The notes under the pieces were generated by a model. The model was not told where the DNA came from. It ran no database searches and saw nothing but the letters and a program-made list of their open reading frames with translations. From Desulfocapsa sp. (GTDB taxonomy: Bacteria; Desulfobacterota; Desulfobulbia; Desulfobulbales; Desulfocapsaceae): a stretch of 9,392 nt of DNA. Each line of letters opens with the position of its first letter. Within the stretch, counting starts at the first letter, position 1. Shown here one piece after another: positions 1 through 5,156 of this stretch. The DNA is taken from NCBI GenBank assembly GCA_029934815.1, contig JAOZLM010000069.1:1-9392 (forward strand), written 5' to 3'. A program made the translations under genes and the position numbers.

Positions 1-183
1 GGGTGCTTTTAAAATCCGTTGATTTACAGTCATTACATTTGTGTAAGAATTCAGGGCAGAAAGGCAAAACTATCCTTCACTGTATTTTTCAAAACCATCT
101 CCTGATGTACAAAACACACTCACAACTTCCTTGGCACCCATGCTCTCTGGATGGATCTCTTTATTATAAAAGACAATAAATCG
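1..183 (-). pseudogene. dapL remnant (C-terminal part, internally deleted)
   Basis: Read on the minus strand, bases 1-120 align without gaps to the 3' end of the intact dapL at 5163-5282; I count about 85 of 120 identical bases. The translation keeps the family's final block (FCTSGDGF, then SEG, then LSALNSY, against VCTPGAGF, GEG and LSAFNSY in the intact protein). A TAG stop at 70-72 replaces Tyr383, and the codon for the substrate-carboxylate arginine (R385 in the intact copy) has become Cys. Upstream, at about 121-183, the same frame reads GAKEV preceded by an FI pair, matching residues 220-240 of DapL. Residues about 241-366 therefore appear to be deleted in frame. The first segment is convincing; the second rests on a short match. 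The fragment reaches the window edge, so its end is not fully seen. It cannot encode an active enzyme. A remnant of another closely related class I aminotransferase is the alternative. Confidence 0.65.
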
Positions 184-294
184 AATAATTCACAGACAAT
201 AGTTTTTCTCCATAGAACGTTCATAATGATAATAACACAGTGCCTATCGAGCCTGATCCAAAACCTTAAGTTTCTGATTTGGTATGATATATTC

Positions 295-322
295 TTGATT
301 TCCATATCCTCTATGTTAATAT
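295..322 (+). promoter_or_regulatory. Candidate sigma-70-like promoter
   Basis: TTGATT at 295-300 and TAATAT at 317-322 are separated by 16 bp, each matching four of six consensus bases. It would start transcription near 329, just before the Shine-Dalgarno sequence at 341-348, and would read into the cassette genes. In such AT-rich DNA a match this good can arise by chance. Confidence 0.25.
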
Positions 323-340
323 CACACTTTATGGAAAAGT

Positions 341-388
341 AAGAGGAGCTAAATTATGTGGACAACCTTTTCCACCCGCCTGCCTTAA
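341..388 (+). CDS. Possible 10-codon mini-ORF with strong ribosome binding site
   Basis: AAGAGGAG at 341-348 is followed, 7 bases later, by ATG at 356 and the short frame MWTTFSTRLP ending at TAA 386-388. The Shine-Dalgarno match is better than those of the genes at 560 and 2022. It may be a leader peptide, the stump of a gene cut off by rearrangement, or a translation-enhancing mini-ORF comparable in form to ORF-11 at attI1 of class 1 integrons, which helps express cassettes that lack their own ribosome binding site. The distance to the next gene (171 bp) argues against close coupling. Only the sequence layout is observed; the role is inference. Confidence 0.25.
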
Positions 389-447
389 TAACGAATTGCA
401 TGGAAACCAATGCTAGAGATAGGGGATATGATAGATATTGTCCATTT

Positions 448-462
448 GTTAACAATGTTAAC
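448..462. repeat. Paired GTTAAC motif
   Basis: GTTAAC occurs twice, separated by AAT (448-453 and 457-462). Each copy is itself a palindrome, and the whole reads as a 15-bp near-dyad. It could be an operator for a dimeric regulator, or a pair of degenerate core sites at the left edge of the cassette array. It is about 100 bp upstream of the gene at 560. Neither role can be shown from sequence alone. Confidence 0.25.
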
Positions 463-559
463 TTTATGACCTAAATTGAGGATACAAAACTTCAGAATAA
501 TAATTTTCCCTGCGCGAATATCATCACACAAGGAAGCATAAACATTTGAGCATGAAACC

Positions 560-913
560 ATGGAAAAATTCGAGTTAAAAGAATCTAGGACAGGGTTAAT
601 TCATCTCATTTCAAATGACGGAAAAGCTCATTGCAGTTGGAAGGCCTTTGCTGAAGCTAAACAGTCAATGCATCGAGGGGATCTTTTAAAAGTTCATCCT
701 CGCTTTTTTTGTAAAAAATGTTTTGGACAAGTAGCTCAAGAGCGACTTCCAAAACTTATTAAACAAGGAAAGATATCTACAGGGGAAATAAAAAATAAGA
801 AAACAACACAATCATCTGAGGTCATGATAAATCGAATGACCAAAAAAATCATTGAAACCATTACACAAATGATAGGTATAGCAAAAGAGTTTTTTAAAAC
901 AAAAAGCAAGTAA
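560..913 (+). CDS. Orphan cassette-borne protein with HC and CxxC motifs
   Basis: I do not recognise this 117-residue protein. It is hydrophilic and basic with no membrane segment or signal peptide, so probably cytoplasmic. The N-terminal half contains His24-Cys25, His46 and the pair Cys51-x-x-Cys54 (in FFCKKCFGQ), a set that could hold one zinc ion. Residues about 70-95 are rich in Lys, Thr and Ser and look like a linker. Residues 90-112 look like an amphipathic helix, followed by a lysine-rich tail. An in-frame TAA at 539-541 makes ATG 560 the first usable start; only a weak GAG (548-550) precedes it as ribosome binding site. The stop lies about 20 bp before the palindromic attC-like site at 934-1062, the normal spacing of a gene in an integron cassette, so I read it as cassette cargo. 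The frame is open throughout with orderly codon use; I am fairly sure it is real but assign no function. Confidence 0.65.
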   Translation: MEKFELKESRTGLIHLISNDGKAHCSWKAFAEAKQSMHRGDLLKVHPRFFCKKCFGQVAQERLPKLIKQGKISTGEIKNKKTTQSSEVMINRMTKKIIETITQMIGIAKEFFKTKSK

Positions 914-933
914 TATATGTATAATAACAGCAA

Positions 934-1062
934 GTTAATAAGGCGCTGCAAGGGACAAGCGGGCAGAGCGGTTTTTCCGGAACTCAGCCTTGCAATCAAG
1001 CTCACAAATTTGCCAAGCTCAGTACTGCAAATCCTGCTTGGCCCTGAACTCGAACGTTATGC
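934..1062 (+). repeat. attC-like recombination site (site 1)
   Basis: This 129-bp imperfect palindrome follows the gene at 560-913. The right end is CGAACGTTATGC, with the core GTTATGC at 1056-1062, a common form of the R' box cut by integron integrases. The left end, TTAATAAGGCGCTGC, resembles the usual start of long attC sites, although the expected AAC of the R'' box is AAT. The arms GGGACAAGCGGG (952-963) and CCTGCTTGGCCC (1033-1044) pair with one mismatch and one G-T. The left arm has one base more than the right between core and stem, like the extrahelical bases that set attC polarity. The 10-mer GCGGTTTTTC (968-977) recurs at the same relative position in site 2. Length and layout resemble long VCR-type sites. 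Recombination would occur at the G of GTT (1056). Confidence 0.75.
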
Positions 1063-1083
1063 TAATACAATAAATTCCATGTT

Positions 1084-1089
1084 GGAGGA
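1084..1089 (+). promoter_or_regulatory. Ribosome binding site of the TM2/pilin-like gene
   Basis: GGAGGA lies 3 bases before the ATG at 1093 (or GGAGG with 4 bases). It is a strong match at slightly short spacing and fixes the start. It is inside the cassette, 22 bp after the site-1 core, so this gene brings its own translation signal while its two neighbours do not. Confidence 0.7.
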
Positions 1090-1092
1090 AAA

Positions 1093-1764
1093 ATGAGTGA
1101 ATCAATTGAAACAAAACAATCTAAAGGAATTGATGAAAAATTCTGCAGTGAGTGCGGAAAAATAATAAAAATTAAAGCTGAGATTTGTCCAAAATGCGGA
1201 GTTAGGCAAAGAAACAATGAAAGAGTAAGTAAAACCGCTTTATTATTACTAACATTTTTTCTAGGGGGATTTGGAGCGCATAAATTTTATCTTGGTAAAA
1301 ATTGGCAAGGCTTTTTTTATCTCATATTTTGTTGGACCTGGATTCCAGGTTTGATTGCTTTGATTGAATTTATAATTTATGCATTTACTTCCAGTGAAGT
1401 TTTACAAGAAAAATATACGGTTAAAGGCGGTGCAGGAGTTGTTATTGCTGTCGTAGTTGGTGGCTTCGGAATTATTGCATTAATTGGCATTTTAGCTGCT
1501 ATAGCAATTCCACAATTTGTTGCTTATAAAAATCGTGCATATCAGGTTGCTACAGAATCAGAATTGCAAGTTTTGGCAACAGCTGAAGAAAATTATTTCT
1601 TGCAGCATGGTCAGTACTCTTCAGATCTACAAGCAATGAATTTCACAGAAACTAGCCCAGAGATAACAATTGAAATAATAAGTGCGGACAATACTTGTTA
1701 TGAAGCTGTGGGCACCCATCAACAATTACAAGAATCAATAACTATTGATTGCAATTCCTATTAA
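1093..1764 (+). CDS. Zinc-ribbon / TM2 / pilin-like fusion membrane protein
   Basis: This 223-residue protein joins three recognisable parts. Residues 18-35 form a short zinc ribbon with Cys18-x-x-Cys21 and Cys32-x-x-Cys35. Residues 47-98 match a TM2 domain: the GGFGAHKFYLG turn (58-68), then an aromatic second helix and a PGLIALIEF stretch. Residues 117-150 carry the hydrophobic helix of a type IV pilin, GILAAIAIPQF followed by AYKNRAY, and the downstream sequence (ATAEENYFLQHGQYSSDL) also reads like a pilin head. Cys202 and Cys220 may form a pilin-style disulfide loop. The pilin part lacks the prepilin peptidase site and the Glu5 residue: counting back from the conserved Gly, position 5 is Gly. 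It is probably therefore not processed and stays membrane-anchored with the head outside, an inference from topology. The gene starts 37 bp after the core of attC-like site 1 and ends 18 bp before site 2, so it forms one complete cassette of about 853 bp. It is notably AT-rich. Biological role unknown. Confidence 0.85.
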   Translation: MSESIETKQSKGIDEKFCSECGKIIKIKAEICPKCGVRQRNNERVSKTALLLLTFFLGGFGAHKFYLGKNWQGFFYLIFCWTWIPGLIALIEFIIYAFTSSEVLQEKYTVKGGAGVVIAVVVGGFGIIALIGILAAIAIPQFVAYKNRAYQVATESELQVLATAEENYFLQHGQYSSDLQAMNFTETSPEITIEIISADNTCYEAVGTHQQLQESITIDCNSY

Positions 1765-1782
1765 AATCAACGCAATAAAATT

Positions 1783-1915
1783 GCATAAAAATGGTATGCA
1801 CTGGAAAACAAGCAGCGCGGTTTTTCAAATGACCTTCAACGGTTACCCAAACTCCTCACTGCGAATTATGTTGGTCGGTAATCCCGTTTGTTTCCAGTGA
1901 AACTGGACGTTATTG
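1783..1915 (+). repeat. attC-like recombination site (site 2)
   Basis: This 133-bp imperfect palindrome follows the TM2/pilin-like gene. The right end reads CTGGACGTTATTG, with the core GTTATTG at 1909-1915; the left end is GCATAAAAATGG at 1783-1794. The arm starting CACTGGAAAACAA (from 1799) pairs with TTGTTTCCAGTG (1888-1899), apart from one unpaired A on the left. On the folded bottom strand that would be an extrahelical T, as in known attC sites. GCGGTTTTTC at 1817-1826 is identical to the 10-mer in site 1 and lies 31-34 bp from the left end in both. The R' cores share ACGTTAT. The left core is degenerate (AAA instead of AAC), which lowers confidence somewhat. Recombination would occur at 1909, so the cassette between the two sites spans about 1057-1909. 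Confidence 0.7.
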
Positions 1916-2021
1916 TGTGCTGTCCCCATAACTTTGAAATATGCTTTCAACACTGCTCTGTCGTTGCGGTAGTGGTTGTAAATAGTCCAAATAAAATATT
2001 GAGAAAGTAACATAGCCGGGT

Positions 2022-2813
2022 ATGCTGGATCTACAGACAAAAAAGGAATTGAAGGAACTTCTTGGCGAACTGGGCCCGGATACTTTGCTACTGCTTTTTT
2101 CCAACTTCACTGTGGTCATCCTGGCCATGGTGCAGGGCTGGAATATTATTCCGCTTCTATGGATCTACTGGTCACAGAGTGTTATTATCGGATTTTTCAA
2201 CTGGCGCAGAATAAAACAGTTGAAAACATTTTCGACCAAGGGATTTAAAATAGATGGTCAATTAGTTGAAGCCACAGAAAAAACGAAAAAGTCAACCGCA
2301 CGATTCTTCCTTCTCCATTTTGGGCTTTTTCAAATCTCCTATTTTATCTTTCTTATGAGCATCACTGAAACCATTCCTACGGAAGTTATCCTTTCGGCAA
2401 GCGTTGGTATTACACTGTTTCTATTTAATCACTTCTATTCCTACCGCTATAATCTGGAAAAAGATCTGGCCACCATTCCCAATGTCGGTACCATGATGTT
2501 CTTTCCCTATGCACGGATTATCCCCATGCATCTTATCATTTTTATCGGACTTTGGGTTGGCAGGGGATCAAAAACTGAGCTGTTCTTTTTTCTTCTATTA
2601 AAAACTGGAGTCGATCTTCTTATGCATGTTGTTCAGCATGTGAACTGGAAAGAAGAGAAAGATTTGAAAAGTAAAAAAGTTAGCTCTCAGGCATCGAAGC
2701 AACGTATGACAGTTAAAGCACGTCTTAAACTCTGGTTTCTGCTTGGATGGGTAACATTCCTGATTCTTATAGTGATAACTTTTTGGGTGATGGCAGAATT
2801 TAATCGCTTTTGA
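2022..2813 (+). CDS. Multi-pass membrane protein, DUF6498-like
   Basis: This 263-residue protein has about six or seven hydrophobic segments: roughly 20-38, 42-60, 94-113, 120-138, 160-180, 186-205 and 236-258. Its motifs recall the uncharacterised family DUF6498 (named from memory): YWSQSVIIGFFN (49-60), FFLLHFGLFQ (95-104), PYARIIPMH (162-170), and an LKTGVDLLMH stretch with a second His (193-206). The conserved polar residues within membrane helices suggest a transport or enzymatic role, but none is known to me. An in-frame TAG at 2013-2015 makes ATG 2022 the first start; the upstream CCGGG is a poor ribosome binding site. The gene begins 113 bp after the core of attC-like site 2 in the same direction as the cassette genes, so it may be the last cassette. 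No attC can be seen after it, so it may instead be resident DNA at the end of the array. Confidence 0.8.
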   Translation: MLDLQTKKELKELLGELGPDTLLLLFSNFTVVILAMVQGWNIIPLLWIYWSQSVIIGFFNWRRIKQLKTFSTKGFKIDGQLVEATEKTKKSTARFFLLHFGLFQISYFIFLMSITETIPTEVILSASVGITLFLFNHFYSYRYNLEKDLATIPNVGTMMFFPYARIIPMHLIIFIGLWVGRGSKTELFFFLLLKTGVDLLMHVVQHVNWKEEKDLKSKKVSSQASKQRMTVKARLKLWFLLGWVTFLILIVITFWVMAEFNRF

Positions 2814-3011
2814 AACTGTTTTTAAACACTCTGCTAAGATTTCTTTGGCCATGGTGTTGATCAGCGTGCCAATAATGAGCCCTCTGTAGCAAAAAACAGC
2901 GTCCATACCCAGTTTTGTTGTTTTAATTTTGTACTCCATTCCTGCCCAGAACCATTTCTTGATTTGATCGTCAGAACAATGGTATAATGAAATGCCATTT
3001 GCGCAGAACAA
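2814..3011 (-). pseudogene. Possible antisense gene remnant
   Basis: Between the DUF6498-like gene and the regulator, the minus strand reads a protein-like stretch of about 65 codons: KKWFWAGMEYKIKTT, then LGMDAVFCYRGLIIGTL and INTMAKEILAECLKT. The residue mix and alternation look more like a real protein than the chance frames elsewhere here. The only start is a TTG at 3011 with no ribosome binding site. A second minus frame (from 3091) overlaps the front of it, as a frameshifted upstream part would. The frame continues without a stop into the antisense of the neighbouring gene, so no proper end exists. I do not recognise the family. A broken gene end, or chance, are both possible. Confidence 0.25.
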
Positions 3012-3060
3012 GCAATGAAGTCTTTCACGTTAACCGGGGCACGGTGAATTGAAAGCAGTG

Positions 3061-3067
3061 GGAGGGG
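3061..3067 (+). promoter_or_regulatory. Ribosome binding site selecting the regulator start
   Basis: GGAGGGG lies five bases before ATG 3073. The alternative in-frame ATG at 3049 has no such motif and would only add MKAVGGVL, so 3073 is the chosen start of the PAS/LuxR gene. Confidence 0.75.
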
Positions 3068-3072
3068 TGCTA

Positions 3073-4398
3073 ATGATATCGAAGTTAACATACCAAGAGC
3101 TTGAGAAACGAGTGCAAACTCTTGAGAAAGAATTGGCCGAACACCTTACCTATAACGCTTCAGAAAAATTAAGTGGCCAATACCTGGAAGCGATCCTCAA
3201 CAATACAAACATGCCTATTTACCTGAAGGATTCTGAATATAAATATATATTTATGAACCGGCAGATGGCAAGTATTGCGCACGTACGCCGCAATCAAATA
3301 AAGGGGATGGATGATTTTGCCATTTTCACCGAACCAGTAGCACAGCTTTTTCGTTCCCAGGATGAAGAGGTTATTAAGAGACGTACTCTAGTCGAATTTG
3401 AGGAAACAGTTCGCCTGCCTGACGGAGTGCAAACTTTTATGACAGCAAAATTCCCATTGTTTAATGATGAAGGGAAAGTGTCTGCAGTCGGTGGTGTTTG
3501 TACAAATATTACTGCCCGCATAAAAGCGGAAGCTGAGTTAAAAGAAGCTGAAGAAAAATACCGGAGTATCTTTGAACATTCACCATTGGGGATTTTGCAT
3601 ATAGATAATGAAGGTATTATCACAGCAAGTAATGAAAAATTAGCCAAAATTCTTGGTTCGAGTGTAGAAAAACTTGTGGGCTTTGATTTGCTGCGATCAT
3701 CAAAAGATGAGGATGTAAGAGCAGCAACTATCTCAGTACTTTCCGGGAAAAAAGCGTATTACGAAGGAAATTACCTGTCTGTTACGGGCGAAGGAAGAGC
3801 ATACCTGAGTGGCTTTTTTTCACCAATTTCATCCAGTGATGGATCAATAGTTGCGGGTATTGGCATCATTGAAGATATAACAGAACGAAAAGATACGGAA
3901 GAAGCATTACAGCAGGCCCATAACGATTTAGAACAGCGAGTGGCCGATCGCACTGCTCAACTCGACCTGAAAACAGAGAGATTGATAGAGACAAACGTTG
4001 CTCTCAAAATTTTATTGGAAAAGCGGGAGGAAGATAAAAAAGAACTTGAAAAAGAAGTAATGTTTAACGTCGAAAAATTTATCTATCCGTACCTGGGAAA
4101 ATTAAAGGGGAGATGTAACGAAAATTGCCAAATAGATTTTGTGAAAATCATACAATCAAATCTTAATGAGCTTACCTCTTCCTTTGCGCACACGCATAAA
4201 AATTATCTTTCGAATCTTACTCCTGCTCAGCTGCAAATAGCCAACTTAATCAAGCAGGGTCTGACTACAAAGGAAATTGCATCTCTTTTAAATTTATCCC
4301 CCTCCACTATTGCTTGCCATCGGCAGGAGATTAGAAAAAAACTCGCTCTAACCAACAAAAAAATAAATCTTCAAGTGGCTCTCACAAGCAACTCATAA
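3073..4398 (+). CDS. PAS-PAS-LuxR transcriptional regulator
   Basis: A 441-residue sensor-regulator, probably cytoplasmic since no membrane segment is seen. Residues 5-25 form a short coiled coil (YQELEKRVQTLEKEL). PAS domain 1 spans about 36-150, ending in the typical GGVCTNITARIKAE. PAS domain 2 spans about 160-272, beginning EEKYRSIFEHSPLGI and ending GIIEDITERK. A second coiled coil runs from about 272 to 330, followed by a conserved helical block with two cysteines (C348, C352). The last 60 residues are a LuxR-type helix-turn-helix (LTPAQLQIANLIKQGLTTKE at 382-401, recognition helix around SPSTIACHRQEIRKKL). There is no receiver or kinase domain, so the PAS domains probably sense a ligand, haem or flavin signal and directly control DNA binding. 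This one-component architecture is common in sulfate-reducing Desulfobacterota. The gene has its own strong ribosome binding site and its own terminator-like hairpin, so it is monocistronic. Ligand and target genes cannot be read from the sequence. Confidence 0.9.
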   Translation: MISKLTYQELEKRVQTLEKELAEHLTYNASEKLSGQYLEAILNNTNMPIYLKDSEYKYIFMNRQMASIAHVRRNQIKGMDDFAIFTEPVAQLFRSQDEEVIKRRTLVEFEETVRLPDGVQTFMTAKFPLFNDEGKVSAVGGVCTNITARIKAEAELKEAEEKYRSIFEHSPLGILHIDNEGIITASNEKLAKILGSSVEKLVGFDLLRSSKDEDVRAATISVLSGKKAYYEGNYLSVTGEGRAYLSGFFSPISSSDGSIVAGIGIIEDITERKDTEEALQQAHNDLEQRVADRTAQLDLKTERLIETNVALKILLEKREEDKKELEKEVMFNVEKFIYPYLGKLKGRCNENCQIDFVKIIQSNLNELTSSFAHTHKNYLSNLTPAQLQIANLIKQGLTTKEIASLLNLSPSTIACHRQEIRKKLALTNKKINLQVALTSNS

Positions 4399-4433
4399 CA
4401 ACTAGAGATTCTAGTTGTTACCTAGTCTTTTTT
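4396..4433 (+). terminator. Terminator-like hairpin starting in the regulator stop codon
   Basis: TAACAACTAGA (4396-4406) and TCTAGTTGTTA (4410-4420) form a perfect 11-bp stem with a GAT loop. A T-rich tail, with TTTTTT at 4428-4433, follows after 7 bases. The TAA stop codon of the PAS/LuxR gene is the first triplet of the stem. The stem is AT-rich and the T-tract is not immediately adjacent, so termination may be inefficient. A regulator-binding dyad is the alternative. Confidence 0.6.
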
Positions 4434-4439
4434 CACCTA

Positions 4440-4469
4440 TTGCCAATGGTAACAAAATAGCTTTATATG
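4440..4469 (+). promoter_or_regulatory. Weak promoter candidate for the PilZ gene
   Basis: TTGCCA (4440-4445) and TATATG (4464-4469) are separated by 18 bp, 55 bp before the start codon of the PilZ gene and after the preceding hairpin. The match to the sigma-70 consensus is moderate and may be chance. Confidence 0.25.
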
Positions 4470-4523
4470 AGTGACTATGTATGCTATTCCACATAATTCA
4501 CTAACGAAAGGGGAGGTATTAAA

Positions 4524-4997
4524 ATGTCACATCCTACAAATCTTATTGTGTATCTTTGGCTAATTCCTATTGTCACTTTTATCTTTCTTCCCCTGGCATT
4601 AACTACCGTTGCTTTAGTGAAGAACGTGGGGCAATATTTTCTAGTTGCAAAAGAAATGACCGATGAGGAAAAAAGGAAACATCCCCGTTTTTCTTCCAGT
4701 AATGAAACCTTTGCTAAAGTTACTATCGGCGACAAAACCTGTACAGGATTAGTCTGTAATATTTCAAAAACTGGTGTTAGTTTAAAACATCTTCCCGAGA
4801 TGATTTCTCACGAAATTGATAAACTCTCAGTTGTCATCCATCACTATGGTATAGACTATACCATGTTGTTCAAAACAAAATGGACAGAGATTACGGAATC
4901 CGGTAGACGGCTAGGTGCAGAGATTGACTCCACCTCCTCAGATTGGAGTCAGCTTCTTTTGCAGACAAAAAAAATGGAGCAACTCAAGGCGGTATAG
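4524..4997 (+). CDS. Membrane-anchored PilZ-domain protein (putative c-di-GMP effector)
   Basis: A 157-residue protein. A hydrophobic segment at about 8-32 forms one membrane anchor, and the rest is a PilZ domain (about 48-150). Both c-di-GMP contact motifs are present: R51-K-H-P-R55 fits RxxxR, and N79-I-S-K-T-G84 fits the D/NxSxxG motif. It should therefore bind cyclic di-GMP at the inner face of the membrane; its output (motility, exopolysaccharide or secretion) cannot be inferred. AGGGGAGG at 4508-4515 gives a strong ribosome binding site for ATG 4524. It is separated from the PAS/LuxR gene by a hairpin and a possible promoter, so the two are probably not one operon, although both are signal-transduction genes. 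No GGDEF or EAL gene lies nearby. Confidence 0.88.
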   Translation: MSHPTNLIVYLWLIPIVTFIFLPLALTTVALVKNVGQYFLVAKEMTDEEKRKHPRFSSSNETFAKVTIGDKTCTGLVCNISKTGVSLKHLPEMISHEIDKLSVVIHHYGIDYTMLFKTKWTEITESGRRLGAEIDSTSSDWSQLLLQTKKMEQLKAV

Positions 4998-5073
4998 CAA
5001 AAAGCAGTTTAAACAAGGACACGGCGTTTTACGCTAATCGAATCAAAGCATACTTTTGGTTTGTTTTTTGCTA
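4995..5073 (+). terminator. Long-looped inverted repeat after the PilZ gene
   Basis: TAGCAAAAAGCA (4995-5006, beginning at the TAG stop codon) can pair with TGTTTTTTGCTA (5062-5073) over 12 bp with one G-T pair. The 55-base loop contains a smaller hairpin, GCGT-TTT-ACGC (5024-5034). The T-tract lies within the right arm. It could end transcription of the PilZ gene, or on the other strand that of dapL. The long loop makes this uncertain. Confidence 0.35.
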
Positions 5074-5086
5074 CGTATCATCAGAA

Positions 5087-5128
5087 AGAAGGTTAACCTG
5101 TAGTCTGTTCACGATCGATTAACCTTCT
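5087..5128. terminator. Inverted repeat downstream of dapL, possible terminator
   Basis: AGAAGGTTAA (5087-5096) and TTAACCTTCT (5119-5128) form a perfect 10-bp stem with a 22-base loop, starting about 29 bp beyond the dapL stop. On the minus strand it is followed by TTCTG, only a short T-run. A dapL terminator is the simplest reading. The loop is long for that, and a protein-binding or recombination site is possible. Confidence 0.4.
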
Positions 5129-5156
5129 ACCTGTTGATTCTTGCAAGTTTAGTTGT

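Larger units (their letters stand above)
184..559. other. AT-rich non-coding stretch upstream of the first cassette gene
   Basis: No convincing protein gene lies here. Overlapping 60-codon reading frames on both strands look like chance products of AT-rich DNA: they have no ribosome binding site and no family resemblance. What can be seen is a weak promoter candidate (295-322), a mini-ORF with a good Shine-Dalgarno sequence (341-388), a small imperfect hairpin (398-413, GCATGG against CCAATGC) and two GTTAAC motifs (448-462). If the genes to the right form a cassette array, its leading recombination site should lie in this interval, but I could not identify one with confidence. Confidence 0.5.

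Noticed and set aside
120..305. 61-codon minus-strand frame
   Set aside because: It overlaps the dapL remnant in a different frame from the one carrying the DapL similarity, and has no start signal or recognisable motif.
151..342. 63-codon plus-strand frame
   Set aside because: It has no ribosome binding site, its composition reflects AT-rich DNA, it resembles no family, and it begins inside the dapL remnant.
736..1005. 89-codon minus-strand frame
   Set aside because: It is antisense to the orphan gene at 560-913 and runs into attC-like site 1; its hydrophobic sequence is the reverse reading of lysine-rich codons.
1843..2040. 65-codon minus-strand frame after the TM2/pilin gene
   Set aside because: It lies mostly within the attC-like palindrome and its spacer, with no convincing start signal. 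Palindromic sites often leave open frames on both strands.
3029..3035. GTTAACC as a possible core of a third attC after the DUF6498-like gene
   Set aside because: I found no matching left end, no pairing arms and no copy of the shared 10-mer in 2814-3028.
3049..3072. Upstream ATG at 3049 for the PAS/LuxR gene
   Set aside because: The only good ribosome binding site (3061-3067) serves ATG 3073, and the extra eight residues carry no feature.
5005..5034. GTTTAAACAAGG...GGCG, similar to the start of an attC site
   Set aside because: No matching right arm with a GTT core at a suitable distance; the nearby inverted repeats pair differently.
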